This document shows positions 16,704-25,408 of a DNA stretch of 57,707 nt, piece by piece (position 1 is the first letter of the stretch; every line of letters begins with the position of its first letter). Below the pieces are notes generated by a model. The model was given only the letters and a program-made list of their open reading frames with translations. It was not told where the DNA came from and searched no databases. This DNA is from Teichococcus deserti (GTDB taxonomy: Bacteria > Pseudomonadota > Alphaproteobacteria > Acetobacterales > Acetobacteraceae), in contig NZ_MLCO01000031.1 in assembly GCF_001982615.1 (NCBI RefSeq), positions 1 to 57,707 of the forward strand, given 5' to 3'. The translations under genes and the position numbers were made by a program.

Positions 16704-18359
16704 ATGCTATCGATCGGGCAACGAAGTCGGAGGCCGGGCTTGGGCGGATGGCGGGGCGGTCTGGGATGTCTGGTTCTCTGCCTGCTCGGCCTGCTGGCCG
16801 CGTGGCCCGCCGCGGCGCAGGAACGCGTCAGCCTGCAGTTGCGCTGGACGCATCAGTTCCAGGGCGCCGGCTTCTACGCCGCCATCGCCCGCGGCTATTA
16901 CCGCGAGGCCGGGCTGGAGGTGACGCTGCTGCAGGGCAGCGCCGAGCGCAATCCGGTCAGCGCCGTGCTCGACGGCCGCGCGCAATTCGGCATCGGCAAT
17001 GCGGCGCTGCTGCAGGATTTCGCCGCCGGTCGGCCGGTCACCGTGGTGGCGCCGCTGATGCAGCATTCGCCCTTCGTGCTGCTGGCGCGGCGCGGCGCCG
17101 ATCTGCGATCGCCGCGTGACCTCGCCGGCCGCGGCCTGGCGCTGGAGGCGCATGCCGCCGAATGCCTGGTCTTCCTGCACCGCGCCGGGCTGAAGCCGCA
17201 GGCGATGACGCTGCTGCCCTATCCCGACAGCCCGCTGCGGCTGGGGCAGGGCGGGCTCGATGCCATGACCGCCTATTCCACCGACGCGCCCTTCGACCTG
17301 ATCCAGGCGCGGCATCCCTACCAGCTGTGGAACCCGCGTGAATCCGGCATCGACTTCTATGGCGACACGCTGTTCGTCCATGCCGATTTCGCCCGCGCCC
17401 GGCCCGACCTGGTGCGGGCCATGCGCGACGCCACGCTGCGCGGCTGGGCCTGGGCGCTGGACAATCCGGAAGCGGCGATCGACCTGATCCTGGCCGACTA
17501 CGCCCCGGGCGCCAGCCGCCGCAAGCTGGAATTCGAGGCGGGCGAGACGCGGCGGCTGATGCTGCCGGAGATCGTCGCGCTGGGCTACAGCAACCCCGCC
17601 CGCTGGCGCGGGATCGCCGAGGCCATGGCCGGCGCCGGGCTGGTGCCGGAGGAGCTGTCGCTGGACGGGCTGGTCTTCGAGGCCGAGGCGCCGCGCCCTG
17701 GCCCCTGGATCTATGCCGCCATCGCCGGGCTCAGCCTGCTGCTGCTGGCGGCGCTGCTGCTGGCGCGCCGCTTCTGGGGGCTGAGCCGCGCGCTGCAGGG
17801 GGAGGTGACGCGCGGCGCCGTGCTGCAGGGGCAATTGGCGGAGCTGGCGCGCACCGACCCGCTGACCGGCCTGGCCAATCGCCGCAGCTTCCTCGACGGT
17901 GCCGAGGCGGTGCGGAAGCAGGGCCAGGCCTATAGCCTGGTGGCCTTCGACCTCGACCATTTCAAGGCGATCAACGACCAGCACGGCCATGCCGCCGGCG
18001 ACGCCATGCTGCGCCATTTCGCCGCGCTGTGCCGGCAGAACCTGCGCGCCGGCGACCTGGCCGGGCGGCTGGGCGGCGAGGAGTTTTCCCTGTTGCTGCA
18101 GCTGGAGGAAGCGACGGCGGTGGAAGTGGCGCGGCGCATTGCCGGGCTGCTGGCCGCCAGCCCCGTCGCCGTCGGCGGCCGGCTGGTGCAGGGCACCGTC
18201 AGCGCCGGCGTCTTTTTCTGCGCCGACCCCGCCATGCCGCTGCAGCAGGCGTTGGCCGAGGCTGATGCGCGGCTCTATGCCGCCAAGCGCGCCGGCCGCA
18301 ACCGGGTGCAGGCCGGCGGCACGCTGTTCTCGCCAGCGGGACGCTCATCGGTCCGCTAG
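16704..18359 (+). CDS. Membrane diguanylate cyclase with NMT1/THI5-like periplasmic sensor domain
   Basis: A 551-residue predicted inner-membrane sensor. The signal/TM segment at about 15-38 is followed by an NMT1/THI5-like SBP domain (about 40-320; LQLRWTHQFQGAGFYAA, FGIGNAALL). A TM helix lies at about 334-355 and a GGDEF domain at about 380-540. The active site is GGEEF (457-461) with an intact product-inhibition site RAGD (448-451) exactly five residues before it, so it should make c-di-GMP. The periplasmic ligand is likely a small heterocycle or amine-type compound as in NMT1 proteins, but it is unproven. ATG 16704 is chosen because the signal peptide starts there. Confidence 0.88.
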   Translation: MLSIGQRSRRPGLGGWRGGLGCLVLCLLGLLAAWPAAAQERVSLQLRWTHQFQGAGFYAAIARGYYREAGLEVTLLQGSAERNPVSAVLDGRAQFGIGNAALLQDFAAGRPVTVVAPLMQHSPFVLLARRGADLRSPRDLAGRGLALEAHAAECLVFLHRAGLKPQAMTLLPYPDSPLRLGQGGLDAMTAYSTDAPFDLIQARHPYQLWNPRESGIDFYGDTLFVHADFARARPDLVRAMRDATLRGWAWALDNPEAAIDLILADYAPGASRRKLEFEAGETRRLMLPEIVALGYSNPARWRGIAEAMAGAGLVPEELSLDGLVFEAEAPRPGPWIYAAIAGLSLLLLAALLLARRFWGLSRALQGEVTRGAVLQGQLAELARTDPLTGLANRRSFLDGAEAVRKQGQAYSLVAFDLDHFKAINDQHGHAAGDAMLRHFAALCRQNLRAGDLAGRLGGEEFSLLLQLEEATAVEVARRIAGLLAASPVAVGGRLVQGTVSAGVFFCADPAMPLQQALAEADARLYAAKRAGRNRVQAGGTLFSPAGRSSVR

Positions 18360-19048
18360 TCGCGCGGCAGGCGGAAGCGGAACATCGTCTTGGTCTCGGC
18401 GACGTAGCGCAGCGCTTCCTCGACGTTCTTGGTCCAGGCGCCGAATTTCAGCGGCACGAAGCCCTCGAAGCGGAACTGCTTGGCCGAGACCTCGAAGCCG
18501 GCCTCGGCGAAGGCCTGGTAGAAGTCGTCGAGCGAATGGTCCTGCGGCGGGGTGTTGGTGATCTCGGCCACCAGCCCGCGCCAGCGCGGCCAGAGCGGAC
18601 TGCCGGTGTGGCAGCCGGTGACCGCGTAATAGATGCCGCCCGGCCGCAGCGCCGCGCGGATCTCCGCCGCATGGGCGGCCAGGTCGGGCAGCAGGTAGAT
18701 GACCTCGTGGCTGAGGGCGAGGTCGAAGCGTGCCGGCTGCTCGGCCAGGGCCGCGGGCGTGGCGAAGGCCAGCGGCAGGCCGGTTGAAAGCTCCTGGGCG
18801 CGGGCCACCGCCTCCCGCGCCACGTCGACGCCGAGCCCGGCGCGGAACGGCCGCAGCCCGTGCAGCAGCCGCAGCAGCCCGCCCTGGCCGCAGCCATAGT
18901 CGAGCACCGTCGCGGCCGAGAGATCCTGCTCCGGGATATGCGCGATCATCTGCCGCCAGACCGGGTCATGGCCGGGGGTCATGCGGCTGTCGGCGGTGGC
19001 GTCGCGATACCAGGAGGGGATGGAAAGCGGCTCGGCGGGCTGGGACAT
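18356..19048 (-). CDS. Class I SAM-dependent methyltransferase
   Basis: A 230-residue Rossmann-fold methyltransferase. Motif I is VLDYGCGQGGLLRLL (about 48-62), followed by GVDVAREAVARAQ (motif II), FDLALSHEVIYLLPD (motif IV region) and LRPGGIYYAV (motif VI). The N-terminus SIPSWYRDATADSRMTPGHDPVWRQM and the C-terminal Phe-rich end give no clear substrate. Its stop overlaps that of the convergent GGDEF gene by two bases. I chose ATG 19048; the longer frame upstream lacks motifs. The target could be a small molecule or protein; unknown. Confidence 0.85.
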   Translation of the reverse strand: MSQPAEPLSIPSWYRDATADSRMTPGHDPVWRQMIAHIPEQDLSAATVLDYGCGQGGLLRLLHGLRPFRAGLGVDVAREAVARAQELSTGLPLAFATPAALAEQPARFDLALSHEVIYLLPDLAAHAAEIRAALRPGGIYYAVTGCHTGSPLWPRWRGLVAEITNTPPQDHSLDDFYQAFAEAGFEVSAKQFRFEGFVPLKFGAWTKNVEEALRYVAETKTMFRFRLPRD

Positions 19049-19243
19049 CGGCGGACTCGCGCGGAAGGTGTGGTGCGGCGGATTGGAGGCCCGATCGCCG
19101 GGGGCGTCCAGCCCGGCATCCTTCAGCCCAGGGGCGCCGCCATGCGCCAGCAGCGCCTCCGGCCTGGAACCGCCCCCACCCTTAACCACCCTTCAAGGAA
19201 GATCGCGCAGTCTCCAGCGGTCCTTCTTGCCGGTCCTGCCGCC

Positions 19244-21154
19244 ATGCGCCTTCGCGAGCTCTCCGTTCCCGTGCTGATCCTGTTGCAGGGGGTGCTGGTG
19301 CTGGGCGGGCTCGGGCTCGCCTGGCCGGCCGCCGGGGACAGCTGGGGCGAGGCGGCGCGGCAGATTTGGCTGCTGCTGGCCCAGGCCGGGCTGCTCGGGC
19401 TGCTGGCCTGGCGGCTGCGCGCCTCCCGCCATGCCCAGGTGGAGCGGCTGACGGCCTTGAACCTGCAGCTCAACCAGGCGCTGAAGCGGGCGCAGGACGT
19501 GGTCGAATGCTCCAACGACCTGGTCTGGGAGGTTGATGCCAGCGGCCGCTTCACCATCGTCTCCGACCATAACGGGGTGGAGGGGGTGAAGATCGGCGAT
19601 TCCGTCGCCGACCTCGCCGCCAAGGATCCGGTCACCCCGCCCGAGATCTGGGTGAAGCAGATCGCCAGCAACGCCGCCGGCGAGCCGTTCCGCGACTTCC
19701 GCTACAGCCTGCGCCGGGCCGATGGCAGCATCGCGCATTTCCTGGTCAACGGCGTGCCGATCCACGGCGCAGACGGGACGGTGATCGGCTTCCGCGGCGC
19801 CTCGCGCGACCGCACGGTGGAGATCGAGGCGCTGCAGGCGCTGAACTACCAGGCGCTGCACGACACCCTCACCGGCCTGCCCAACCGCCGCTCGCTGACC
19901 CGCCGGCTGGATCCGGCGACCCGGCTGGAGGGGGAGCGCGCGGCGGTGCTGCTGCTCGACCTCGACGGCTTCAAGACGGTGAACGACGTGCAGGGCCATG
20001 CCGCGGGCGACGCGCTGCTCTGCCTGGTGGCCGGGCGGCTGAACGCGGCGCTGCGCCCGGGCGACATCGCCAGCCGGCTGGGCGGCGACGAATTCGCCCT
20101 GGTGCTCGCCGGCGCCGATGCCGGGGAGGCCATGGCGCTCGCCCAGTCCCTGGTCCAGGCGCTCGTCGCCCCCTATGCGCTGGAGGACGGCACGCCGCTG
20201 CGCATCGGCGTCTCCATCGGCATTGCCCTGCTGCCCGAGCATGGCCAGGGGGCGGACGCGCTGCTGCGCTGCGCCGATCTGGCGCTCTACGCCGCCAAGC
20301 ATGGCGGCGGCAGCGGCGCGCGGCTCTACGGCCCGCCCAGCCAGGCCGGCCTGCCGCCGCCGCCGAGCCCGGCCGCGCCCCCGGTGCTGCAGCAGCTGCG
20401 CGGCCTGGCGACCCTGCCGGCCGAGCTGCAGCAGGCCATCGCTGAAAATGCCCTGGCCCTGGTCTACCAGCCGATCCGCCGCTGCGCCGACGGCTCGGTC
20501 GCAGCGATCGAGACGCTGCTGCGCTGGCACAGCCCCGGCCGCGGGCCGGTCGCCGCGGATGTCTTCATCCCGGTGGCGGAGGAGACCGGGCTGATCGTGC
20601 CGATCGGCGCCTGGGTGCTGCGTCAGGCCTGCGGCGCCGCGGCACGCGCGGGCGGCAGTTGGCGGCTGTCGGTGAACATCTCGCCGGTGCAGTTCAGTCA
20701 GCCGGAGCTGGTGCCGCTGGTCGCCGGCATTCTGCGCGACACCGGCCTGCCGGCCGAGCGGCTGATGCTGGAGCTGACCGAGCAGATGCTGCTGTCGCGC
20801 TTTCCCTCGGCGGCCGAGAAGGTGCGCAAGCTGCGCGCCATGGGCGTCTCGCTGGCGCTGGACGATTTCGGCGCCGGCTTCGCCAATCTGGCGGCGCTGC
20901 GCGACATCCGCTTCGACCTGCTGAAGCTGGACCGCTCGGTGCTGCGGCTGACCGCGGCGCAGCGCGGGCCGGTGCTGGCCTCGCTGCTGCAGATTGCCCG
21001 CGCCTTCGACCTGCCGAGCGTCGTCGAAGGCGTCGAGCAGAGCGAGGACTGGGCGCTGGCGCGGCAGCTCGGCAGCGACTATGCGCAGGGCTATCTGCTC
21101 GGTCGGCCGCAGCATGATCTGGGCGAGGCGCTCGCCCTGCCGGTTCCCGGCTAG
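19244..21154 (+). CDS. PAS-GGDEF-EAL membrane protein (c-di-GMP turnover)
   Basis: A 636-residue protein with two predicted TM helices (about 8-28 and 40-58), a PAS-like domain (about 82-192), GGDEF (about 200-362) and EAL (about 385-630). The cyclase site is GGDEF (280-284) with I-site RPGD (271-274). In the phosphodiesterase domain the signature reads ETL instead of EAL (423-425), but catalytic Glu423, Asn478, Glu510, Asp540/541, Lys561, Glu595 and Gln615 are all in place, so it may be bifunctional. ATG 19244 begins the membrane segment. The 195-base gap on the left is divergent from the methyltransferase and shows no clear promoter. Confidence 0.92.
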   Translation: MRLRELSVPVLILLQGVLVLGGLGLAWPAAGDSWGEAARQIWLLLAQAGLLGLLAWRLRASRHAQVERLTALNLQLNQALKRAQDVVECSNDLVWEVDASGRFTIVSDHNGVEGVKIGDSVADLAAKDPVTPPEIWVKQIASNAAGEPFRDFRYSLRRADGSIAHFLVNGVPIHGADGTVIGFRGASRDRTVEIEALQALNYQALHDTLTGLPNRRSLTRRLDPATRLEGERAAVLLLDLDGFKTVNDVQGHAAGDALLCLVAGRLNAALRPGDIASRLGGDEFALVLAGADAGEAMALAQSLVQALVAPYALEDGTPLRIGVSIGIALLPEHGQGADALLRCADLALYAAKHGGGSGARLYGPPSQAGLPPPPSPAAPPVLQQLRGLATLPAELQQAIAENALALVYQPIRRCADGSVAAIETLLRWHSPGRGPVAADVFIPVAEETGLIVPIGAWVLRQACGAAARAGGSWRLSVNISPVQFSQPELVPLVAGILRDTGLPAERLMLELTEQMLLSRFPSAAEKVRKLRAMGVSLALDDFGAGFANLAALRDIRFDLLKLDRSVLRLTAAQRGPVLASLLQIARAFDLPSVVEGVEQSEDWALARQLGSDYAQGYLLGRPQHDLGEALALPVPG

Positions 21155-21391
21155 CTTGCCGACATCGCTGTCTGCAACAAAAGGATTCACTTAGGTTAAG
21201 TCGCGGTCATCGCCCTGAAACGGGCGGCTGCAACCCGCGCGGGCCGCCCCCGTTGCCGTCGCGGCAGCCCTGCGGTGGGCGGGCGCGCCCGGCCTTGCCC
21301 TGACGGGCCGGGCCTGCGCATGCTGCCGCCCCTTGGTGGGCCCTGGCGCGCCGGGGGGCGCTCGCGCCACCAACAAAGGAGGAAAAACACC

Positions 21392-21601
21392 ATGTCCGAC
21401 ATGGATCAGCTGCGCATGCTGAAGCAGTCGGCCGAAGAGGCCCGCCGCCAGCATATTTCCAACACCCTGGGCACCGAGCATCCGCCCGCCAGCACCGAGC
21501 GCCTGCCCGGGCTGCAGCGGATGCTCAGCAAGGTCGGCCAGGCGCTTGGCGAGACGCCGCGCGAGGCCGCGCGCGACGGCGATCCCAGGGGTCAGACCTG
21601 A
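21392..21601 (+). CDS. Small conserved-looking hypothetical protein (69 aa)
   Basis: ATG 21392 is preceded by a near-perfect Shine-Dalgarno (AAAGGAGG) with good spacing, better than almost any other gene here. The product MSDMDQLRMLKQSAEEARRQ... is hydrophilic and helical at the N-terminus, with LPGLQRMLSKVGQALGE near the end. It has no signal peptide, TM helix or Cys. The 237 bases upstream are very GC-rich and can fold strongly; an AT-richer patch at about 21176-21202 is the most promoter-like piece. I do not recognise the family. Confidence 0.65.
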   Translation: MSDMDQLRMLKQSAEEARRQHISNTLGTEHPPASTERLPGLQRMLSKVGQALGETPREAARDGDPRGQT

Positions 21602-21628
21602 AGGGCGCCGACCCCGCGGCCATCCGGC

Positions 21629-21970
21629 TCAGCGCGGCTGCGCGGGCAGGGATGGCCGCAATGGCGGCGTCCCCGGCGACGGCAGGCTGCCCGGGGGCGG
21701 CGGGATGACCAGCGTGGTGCCCGGATCGGGCACCGGCGCCGGCCGGCTCAGGCCGGGATCGACATTGCCGGGCGGGCGGATCAGCCCCCGCTCGGGTGGC
21801 GGCAGGGTGGGTGAGGGCGTGGCCGGCGGTATCGGCCGCTCCGGCATCGGCCGCTCCGGCACCGGCCGCTCCGGCACCGTCTGCCCCGCGGCACCGGGTG
21901 CGAAGGCGCCGGCGGCCAGGCCGAGCAGAAGCCCGGCCCGCCAGCCGCGGCGTGGCCATGGCTCGGGCAT
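21629..21970 (-). CDS. Proline-rich exported hypothetical protein (113 aa)
   Basis: ATG 21970 with AGGAAAGGA upstream opens an N-terminal signal peptide (RRGWRAGLLLGLAAGAFAPGAAG) followed by a Pro-rich mature part. This contains a short tandem repeat (VPERP, VPERP/MPERP, then IPP) and PPPP runs. It is probably exported, unfolded and perhaps cell-wall or outer-membrane associated. It faces the 69-residue gene tail to tail with 27 bases between. No enzyme motif is visible. Low-complexity coding in this GC range makes the call moderate. Confidence 0.55.
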   Translation of the reverse strand: MPEPWPRRGWRAGLLLGLAAGAFAPGAAGQTVPERPVPERPMPERPIPPATPSPTLPPPERGLIRPPGNVDPGLSRPAPVPDPGTTLVIPPPPGSLPSPGTPPLRPSLPAQPR

Positions 21971-22057
21971 CGGCTGTCCTTTCCTGCTGTGACATCCAGG
22001 AGAACCCCGCGCGCGGCGGCGGGTTCCGTGGATCTGTGCCTCAGCCCCCTGGCTGCC

Positions 22058-22927
22058 TCAGCTTTCGTCGCGCAGCGCCAGGGCGTCGGCCAGGTGCAGC
22101 CGCATCAGCAGCGCCGCTCGTTCCTGATCGCCGCCCTCCAGCGCGTCGAGGATGGCCAGGTGCTCGCGCACCGTCACCGCCACGCGCGCGGCGCCCACCC
22201 GCCAGGAATAGTTGGACAGCAGCCGCACCCGGTTCTGCTGCGCGACCGCGGCGGCGATGAAGCGGTTGCCGGAGGCGTCGGCCAGGCCTTCGTGGAAGGC
22301 CGCATTGATCCGGTAGAGGGCCACCGCATCGTCATCCTGCCAGGGCTTCTGCAGGAAGCGGCGGTGCTCGGCCCGCATCCGCGCGGCGAAGGCGGCGGGC
22401 AGGGCGAATTGCGGCTCCAGCAGTGCCGGTGGCTCGATCAGCATGCGGAAGCGGTAGGAGGCGGCGCGCTCGGCCCGCGAGGCGAAGCCGGCGGTGAAGC
22501 GCCAGCCATGGCCGCGGTTGCGGCTGGCGACCCCGGCCTCGGCCAGCTGCGCCAGGGCCTGGGCCACGGCGCCACGCGGGGCGGCGAATTGCTGCGCCAG
22601 CTGCCGCTCGGAGACCTCGTCGGGCACGGTGCCGTCGGAGCGCCCCTGGGCGATGGCCACCAGCAGCCGGTCGACGCCGCTCTTCTCCGCATGGCCCTCG
22701 GGCGGCAGCTCGGCGGCCGGGTCGACCAGCAGCAGGGCACGGCCCTCGGTGGCCACCGCCCCCAGCGCCTCCAGCAGGGCGACGGCACCGTTGACCGGGG
22801 TGCGGGAGACGCCCAGCGCCTCGGCCAGGGCCGCGCGGCTGATCCGCTCGCCGGCGGCGGCGCCGCGGTCGCGCAGCAGATCCAGGATGTTGCGCGCCAG
22901 CTCGCGCTGCAGGGGGGTGGCGGTCAT
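22058..22927 (-). CDS. GntR/FCD-type regulator with two N-terminal winged helices
   Basis: A 289-residue regulator. A first winged helix (about 6-66; ISRAALAEALGVSRTPVNGAVALLEALG) is followed by a second (about 84-145; VSERQLAQQFAAPRGAVAQALAQLAEAGV), then an all-helical FCD ligand-binding domain (about 150-285) with metal-site-like residues (FHEGLADASGN, VREHLAILDAL). Ordinary FadR/VanR-type GntR proteins have one DNA-binding domain and about 220-240 residues. It lies 51 bases upstream of nothing on its own strand but directly after the ABC importer operon, so it likely controls peptide or acyl-amino acid uptake genes. Start ATG 22927. Confidence 0.88.
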   Translation of the reverse strand: MTATPLQRELARNILDLLRDRGAAAGERISRAALAEALGVSRTPVNGAVALLEALGAVATEGRALLLVDPAAELPPEGHAEKSGVDRLLVAIAQGRSDGTVPDEVSERQLAQQFAAPRGAVAQALAQLAEAGVASRNRGHGWRFTAGFASRAERAASYRFRMLIEPPALLEPQFALPAAFAARMRAEHRRFLQKPWQDDDAVALYRINAAFHEGLADASGNRFIAAAVAQQNRVRLLSNYSWRVGAARVAVTVREHLAILDALEGGDQERAALLMRLHLADALALRDES

Positions 22928-22978
22928 GCGGGGGGCGCCATAGCGGAGGGAGGCGGCGGAGAAAAGCGCAAAGCGGTG

Positions 22979-24592
22979 TCAGTCGATGCGCGGCGTCGCG
23001 TCCAGCAGGGCGCGGGTATAGGGATGCTGCGGCGTGTCGAAGATCGCGTCACGGCTGCCCTGCTCGACGATGCGGCCCTGCTGCAGGACGACGACGCGGT
23101 CGGCGACCTCGGCGACCGCCCCAAGATCGTGCGAGATGAACAGGCAGGCGAAGCCGCGCTCGGCCTGCAGCTGCCGGATCAGCGCCAGGATCTGTTTCTG
23201 GACGGTCATGTCCAGGGCCGAAACGGGCTCGTCGGCGACCACCAGCGCCGGCCGGCGGACGATGGCGCGGGCGATGGCCACGCGCTGCCGCTGCCCGCCG
23301 GAGAGCTGGTGCGGCAGGCGCTGGTCCATGCCGGGCAACCCGACGGCCTCGAAGGTCTCGGCGACCCGGGCGGCGCGCTGGGCGCCGGAGAGCCCCGGCT
23401 CATGGCGCAGCGGCTCGGCGACGATCTCGCCCACCCGCATGCGCGGATCGAGGGAGGAATAGGGGTCCTGGAAGACGATCTGGCAGGCCAGCCGGAATTC
23501 GCGATACGGCCCATCCTTCCGGGTGGTGATGTCGGCGCCATTGAAAAAAAGCTGGCCGCCGCTGGGCTGCACCAGCCGCAGCATGGCCCGCCCCAGCGTG
23601 GTCTTGCCGGAGCCGCTGCCGCCGACCAGGGCCACGGTCTCGCCGCGGGCGATGGCCAGGTCGACGCCCTGCACCGCCCGCTTCGCCGCCGCGCGGCGGA
23701 ACAGCCGGGCGCGGCCGGGATAGTCGACCACCAGCCCGCGCGCCTCCAGCAGGGTCTCGCCCACCGGGCGCGGCGGGCGGGGGGAGCGCTGCGGCATGGC
23801 CTCGACCAGCAGGCGGGTATAGGCCTCGCGCGGCGCGGTCAGCAGGCGGCGGGCCGGGCCTTCCTCGACCACGCGGCCCTGCTGCATGACCAGCGCGCGG
23901 TCGGCATAGCGGGCGACCAGGCCGAGATTGTGGGTGACCAGCAGCACCGCGGTGCCGTTGTCGCGGGCCAGCTCCACCATCAGGTCGAGGATCTCGGCCT
24001 GGACCAGGTTGTCCAGCGCCGTGGTGGGCTCGTCGGCGATCAGCAGGCGCGGCTTGGGCAGCATCACCGCGGCCAGCATGATGCGCTGGCGCATGCCGCC
24101 GGAGAATTCATGCGGATAGGCGCGAAGGCAGCCCTCGGGATCGGGGATCTGCACCCGCTTCAGCATGGCGATCTTGGCCGCATGCAGCTCGGCGGCGGAA
24201 AGATCGCTGTGCAGCGCCAGGGCTTCCCCCAGCTGCTTGCCGATCGTCATGGCGGGATTCAAGGACACCATGGGTTCCTGGAACACCATGCCGATGGCGC
24301 CGCCGCGCAGCTGGCGCAGCCTGGCCGGGGGGATGGCGGTCAGGTCTTCCTCGCCCAGGCGGATGCGGCCGGCGCTGCGCTCCAGCCCCGGCGGCAGCAG
24401 GCCGAGGATGGCGCGCCCCGTGGCCGTCTTGCCGGAGCCGCTTTCGCCCACCAGCGCCAGGATTTCTCCCGGGGCGACACTGAAAGAAACATCGGCGACG
24501 GCGACGTTGTTCCCGGCCTGGACGCGCAGGCCCTCGACGGCAAGCAGCGGCGCCAGGCTGGCGGCGGCGGGACGGTCCAGGGTCATGCTCAT
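22979..24592 (-). CDS. Dipeptide-type ABC importer, fused dual ATPase (DppD-DppF/GsiA-like)
   Basis: A 537-residue protein with two complete ABC domains in one chain, as in GsiA. Domain 1 (about 17-265) has Walker A GESGSGKT, signature FSGGMRQR and Walker B LLIADEP. Domain 2 (about 285-535) has [17 protein letters not shown] and LVVADEP, with the C-terminal HPYTRALLDA typical of oligopeptide ATPases. It powers import through the two permeases encoded just upstream in the operon. Its ATG (24592) overlaps the permease stop (ATGA), indicating translational coupling. Confidence 0.94.
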   Translation of the reverse strand: MSMTLDRPAAASLAPLLAVEGLRVQAGNNVAVADVSFSVAPGEILALVGESGSGKTATGRAILGLLPPGLERSAGRIRLGEEDLTAIPPARLRQLRGGAIGMVFQEPMVSLNPAMTIGKQLGEALALHSDLSAAELHAAKIAMLKRVQIPDPEGCLRAYPHEFSGGMRQRIMLAAVMLPKPRLLIADEPTTALDNLVQAEILDLMVELARDNGTAVLLVTHNLGLVARYADRALVMQQGRVVEEGPARRLLTAPREAYTRLLVEAMPQRSPRPPRPVGETLLEARGLVVDYPGRARLFRRAAAKRAVQGVDLAIARGETVALVGGSGSGKTTLGRAMLRLVQPSGGQLFFNGADITTRKDGPYREFRLACQIVFQDPYSSLDPRMRVGEIVAEPLRHEPGLSGAQRAARVAETFEAVGLPGMDQRLPHQLSGGQRQRVAIARAIVRRPALVVADEPVSALDMTVQKQILALIRQLQAERGFACLFISHDLGAVAEVADRVVVLQQGRIVEQGSRDAIFDTPQHPYTRALLDATPRID

Positions 24593-25401
24593 TGCGGCCT
24601 CCCGCGCGGGTCGAGCCGGTCGCGCAGCGCGTCGCCCAGCATGTTCACGCCGAGCAAGGCCAGCGCGATGCAGGCGCCGGGGCTCAGGCTCAGCCAGGTG
24701 GCGGTTTCCAGATAGGGGCGGGCGGCGGCCAGCATGTTGCCCCAGGTCGGCGCCGGCGGCGGCACGCCGAGGCCGAGGAAGGACAGCGCGCTTTCCGCCA
24801 GGATCGCCCAGCCGAACATGCTGGTGGCCAGCACGATCAGCGGCGAGGCGGTGCCGGGCAGCACATGCCGCCACAGCGTGTAGAGCTCCGAATTGCCGAT
24901 GGCGCGGGAGGCCTCGACGAATTCGCGCTCGCGGATCGACAGCACCGAGCCGCGCACGATGCGGGCGACGGTCGGCGCATAGGCCAGGCCCAGCGCCGCG
25001 ACGATGCCCCATTGGCTGGCGCCGAGCACCGCCAGCAGGCCGAGCGCCAGCAGGATGCCGGGAAAGGCCAGCAGCGCGTCGTTGACCAGCATCAGCAGCC
25101 GGTCCGTCCAGCCGCGGGCGAAGCCGGCGACCAGGCCGATGGCGGTGCCGAGCGTGACGGCCACTGCGACGGTCAGCAGCGCCACCAGGCAGGAGGTGCC
25201 GGCGCCCGCCATCAGCCGGCTGACCACGTCGCGCCCGACCTCGTCGGTGCCGAGCCAGTGCAGCGCGGAAGGCGCCTGCAGCCGGGCGCGCAGCGCGACG
25301 CCGAGCGGGTTGAAGGGGGTCCAGACCGTCGACAGCAGGGCGGTGGCCAGCAGCAGGGTCATCAGCAGCCCGCCGATGACGGCGTTCAGGCGGAAGCGCA
25401 T
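24589..25401 (-). CDS. Dipeptide-type ABC importer permease (DppC family)
   Basis: A 270-residue inner-membrane permease with an N-terminal TM helix (NAVIGGLLMTLLLATALLST) and HWLGTDEVGRDVVSRLMAG, the conserved DppC opening. The EAA loop is EFVEASRAIGNSELYTLWRH, which contacts the ATPase. About six TM helices are predicted. ATG 25401 lies seven bases after the DppB-type stop, and the stop overlaps the ATPase start. It is shorter than many DppC (about 290-300), with a short cytoplasmic N-tail. Confidence 0.93.
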   Translation of the reverse strand: MRFRLNAVIGGLLMTLLLATALLSTVWTPFNPLGVALRARLQAPSALHWLGTDEVGRDVVSRLMAGAGTSCLVALLTVAVAVTLGTAIGLVAGFARGWTDRLLMLVNDALLAFPGILLALGLLAVLGASQWGIVAALGLAYAPTVARIVRGSVLSIREREFVEASRAIGNSELYTLWRHVLPGTASPLIVLATSMFGWAILAESALSFLGLGVPPPAPTWGNMLAAARPYLETATWLSLSPGACIALALLGVNMLGDALRDRLDPRGRPQ

Positions 25402-25408
25402 GGCGGGG

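Noticed and set aside
19160-19200. CtrA-like TTAA half sites before the PAS-GGDEF-EAL gene
   Set aside because: Only one TTAAC is present (near 19184) without a properly spaced partner.
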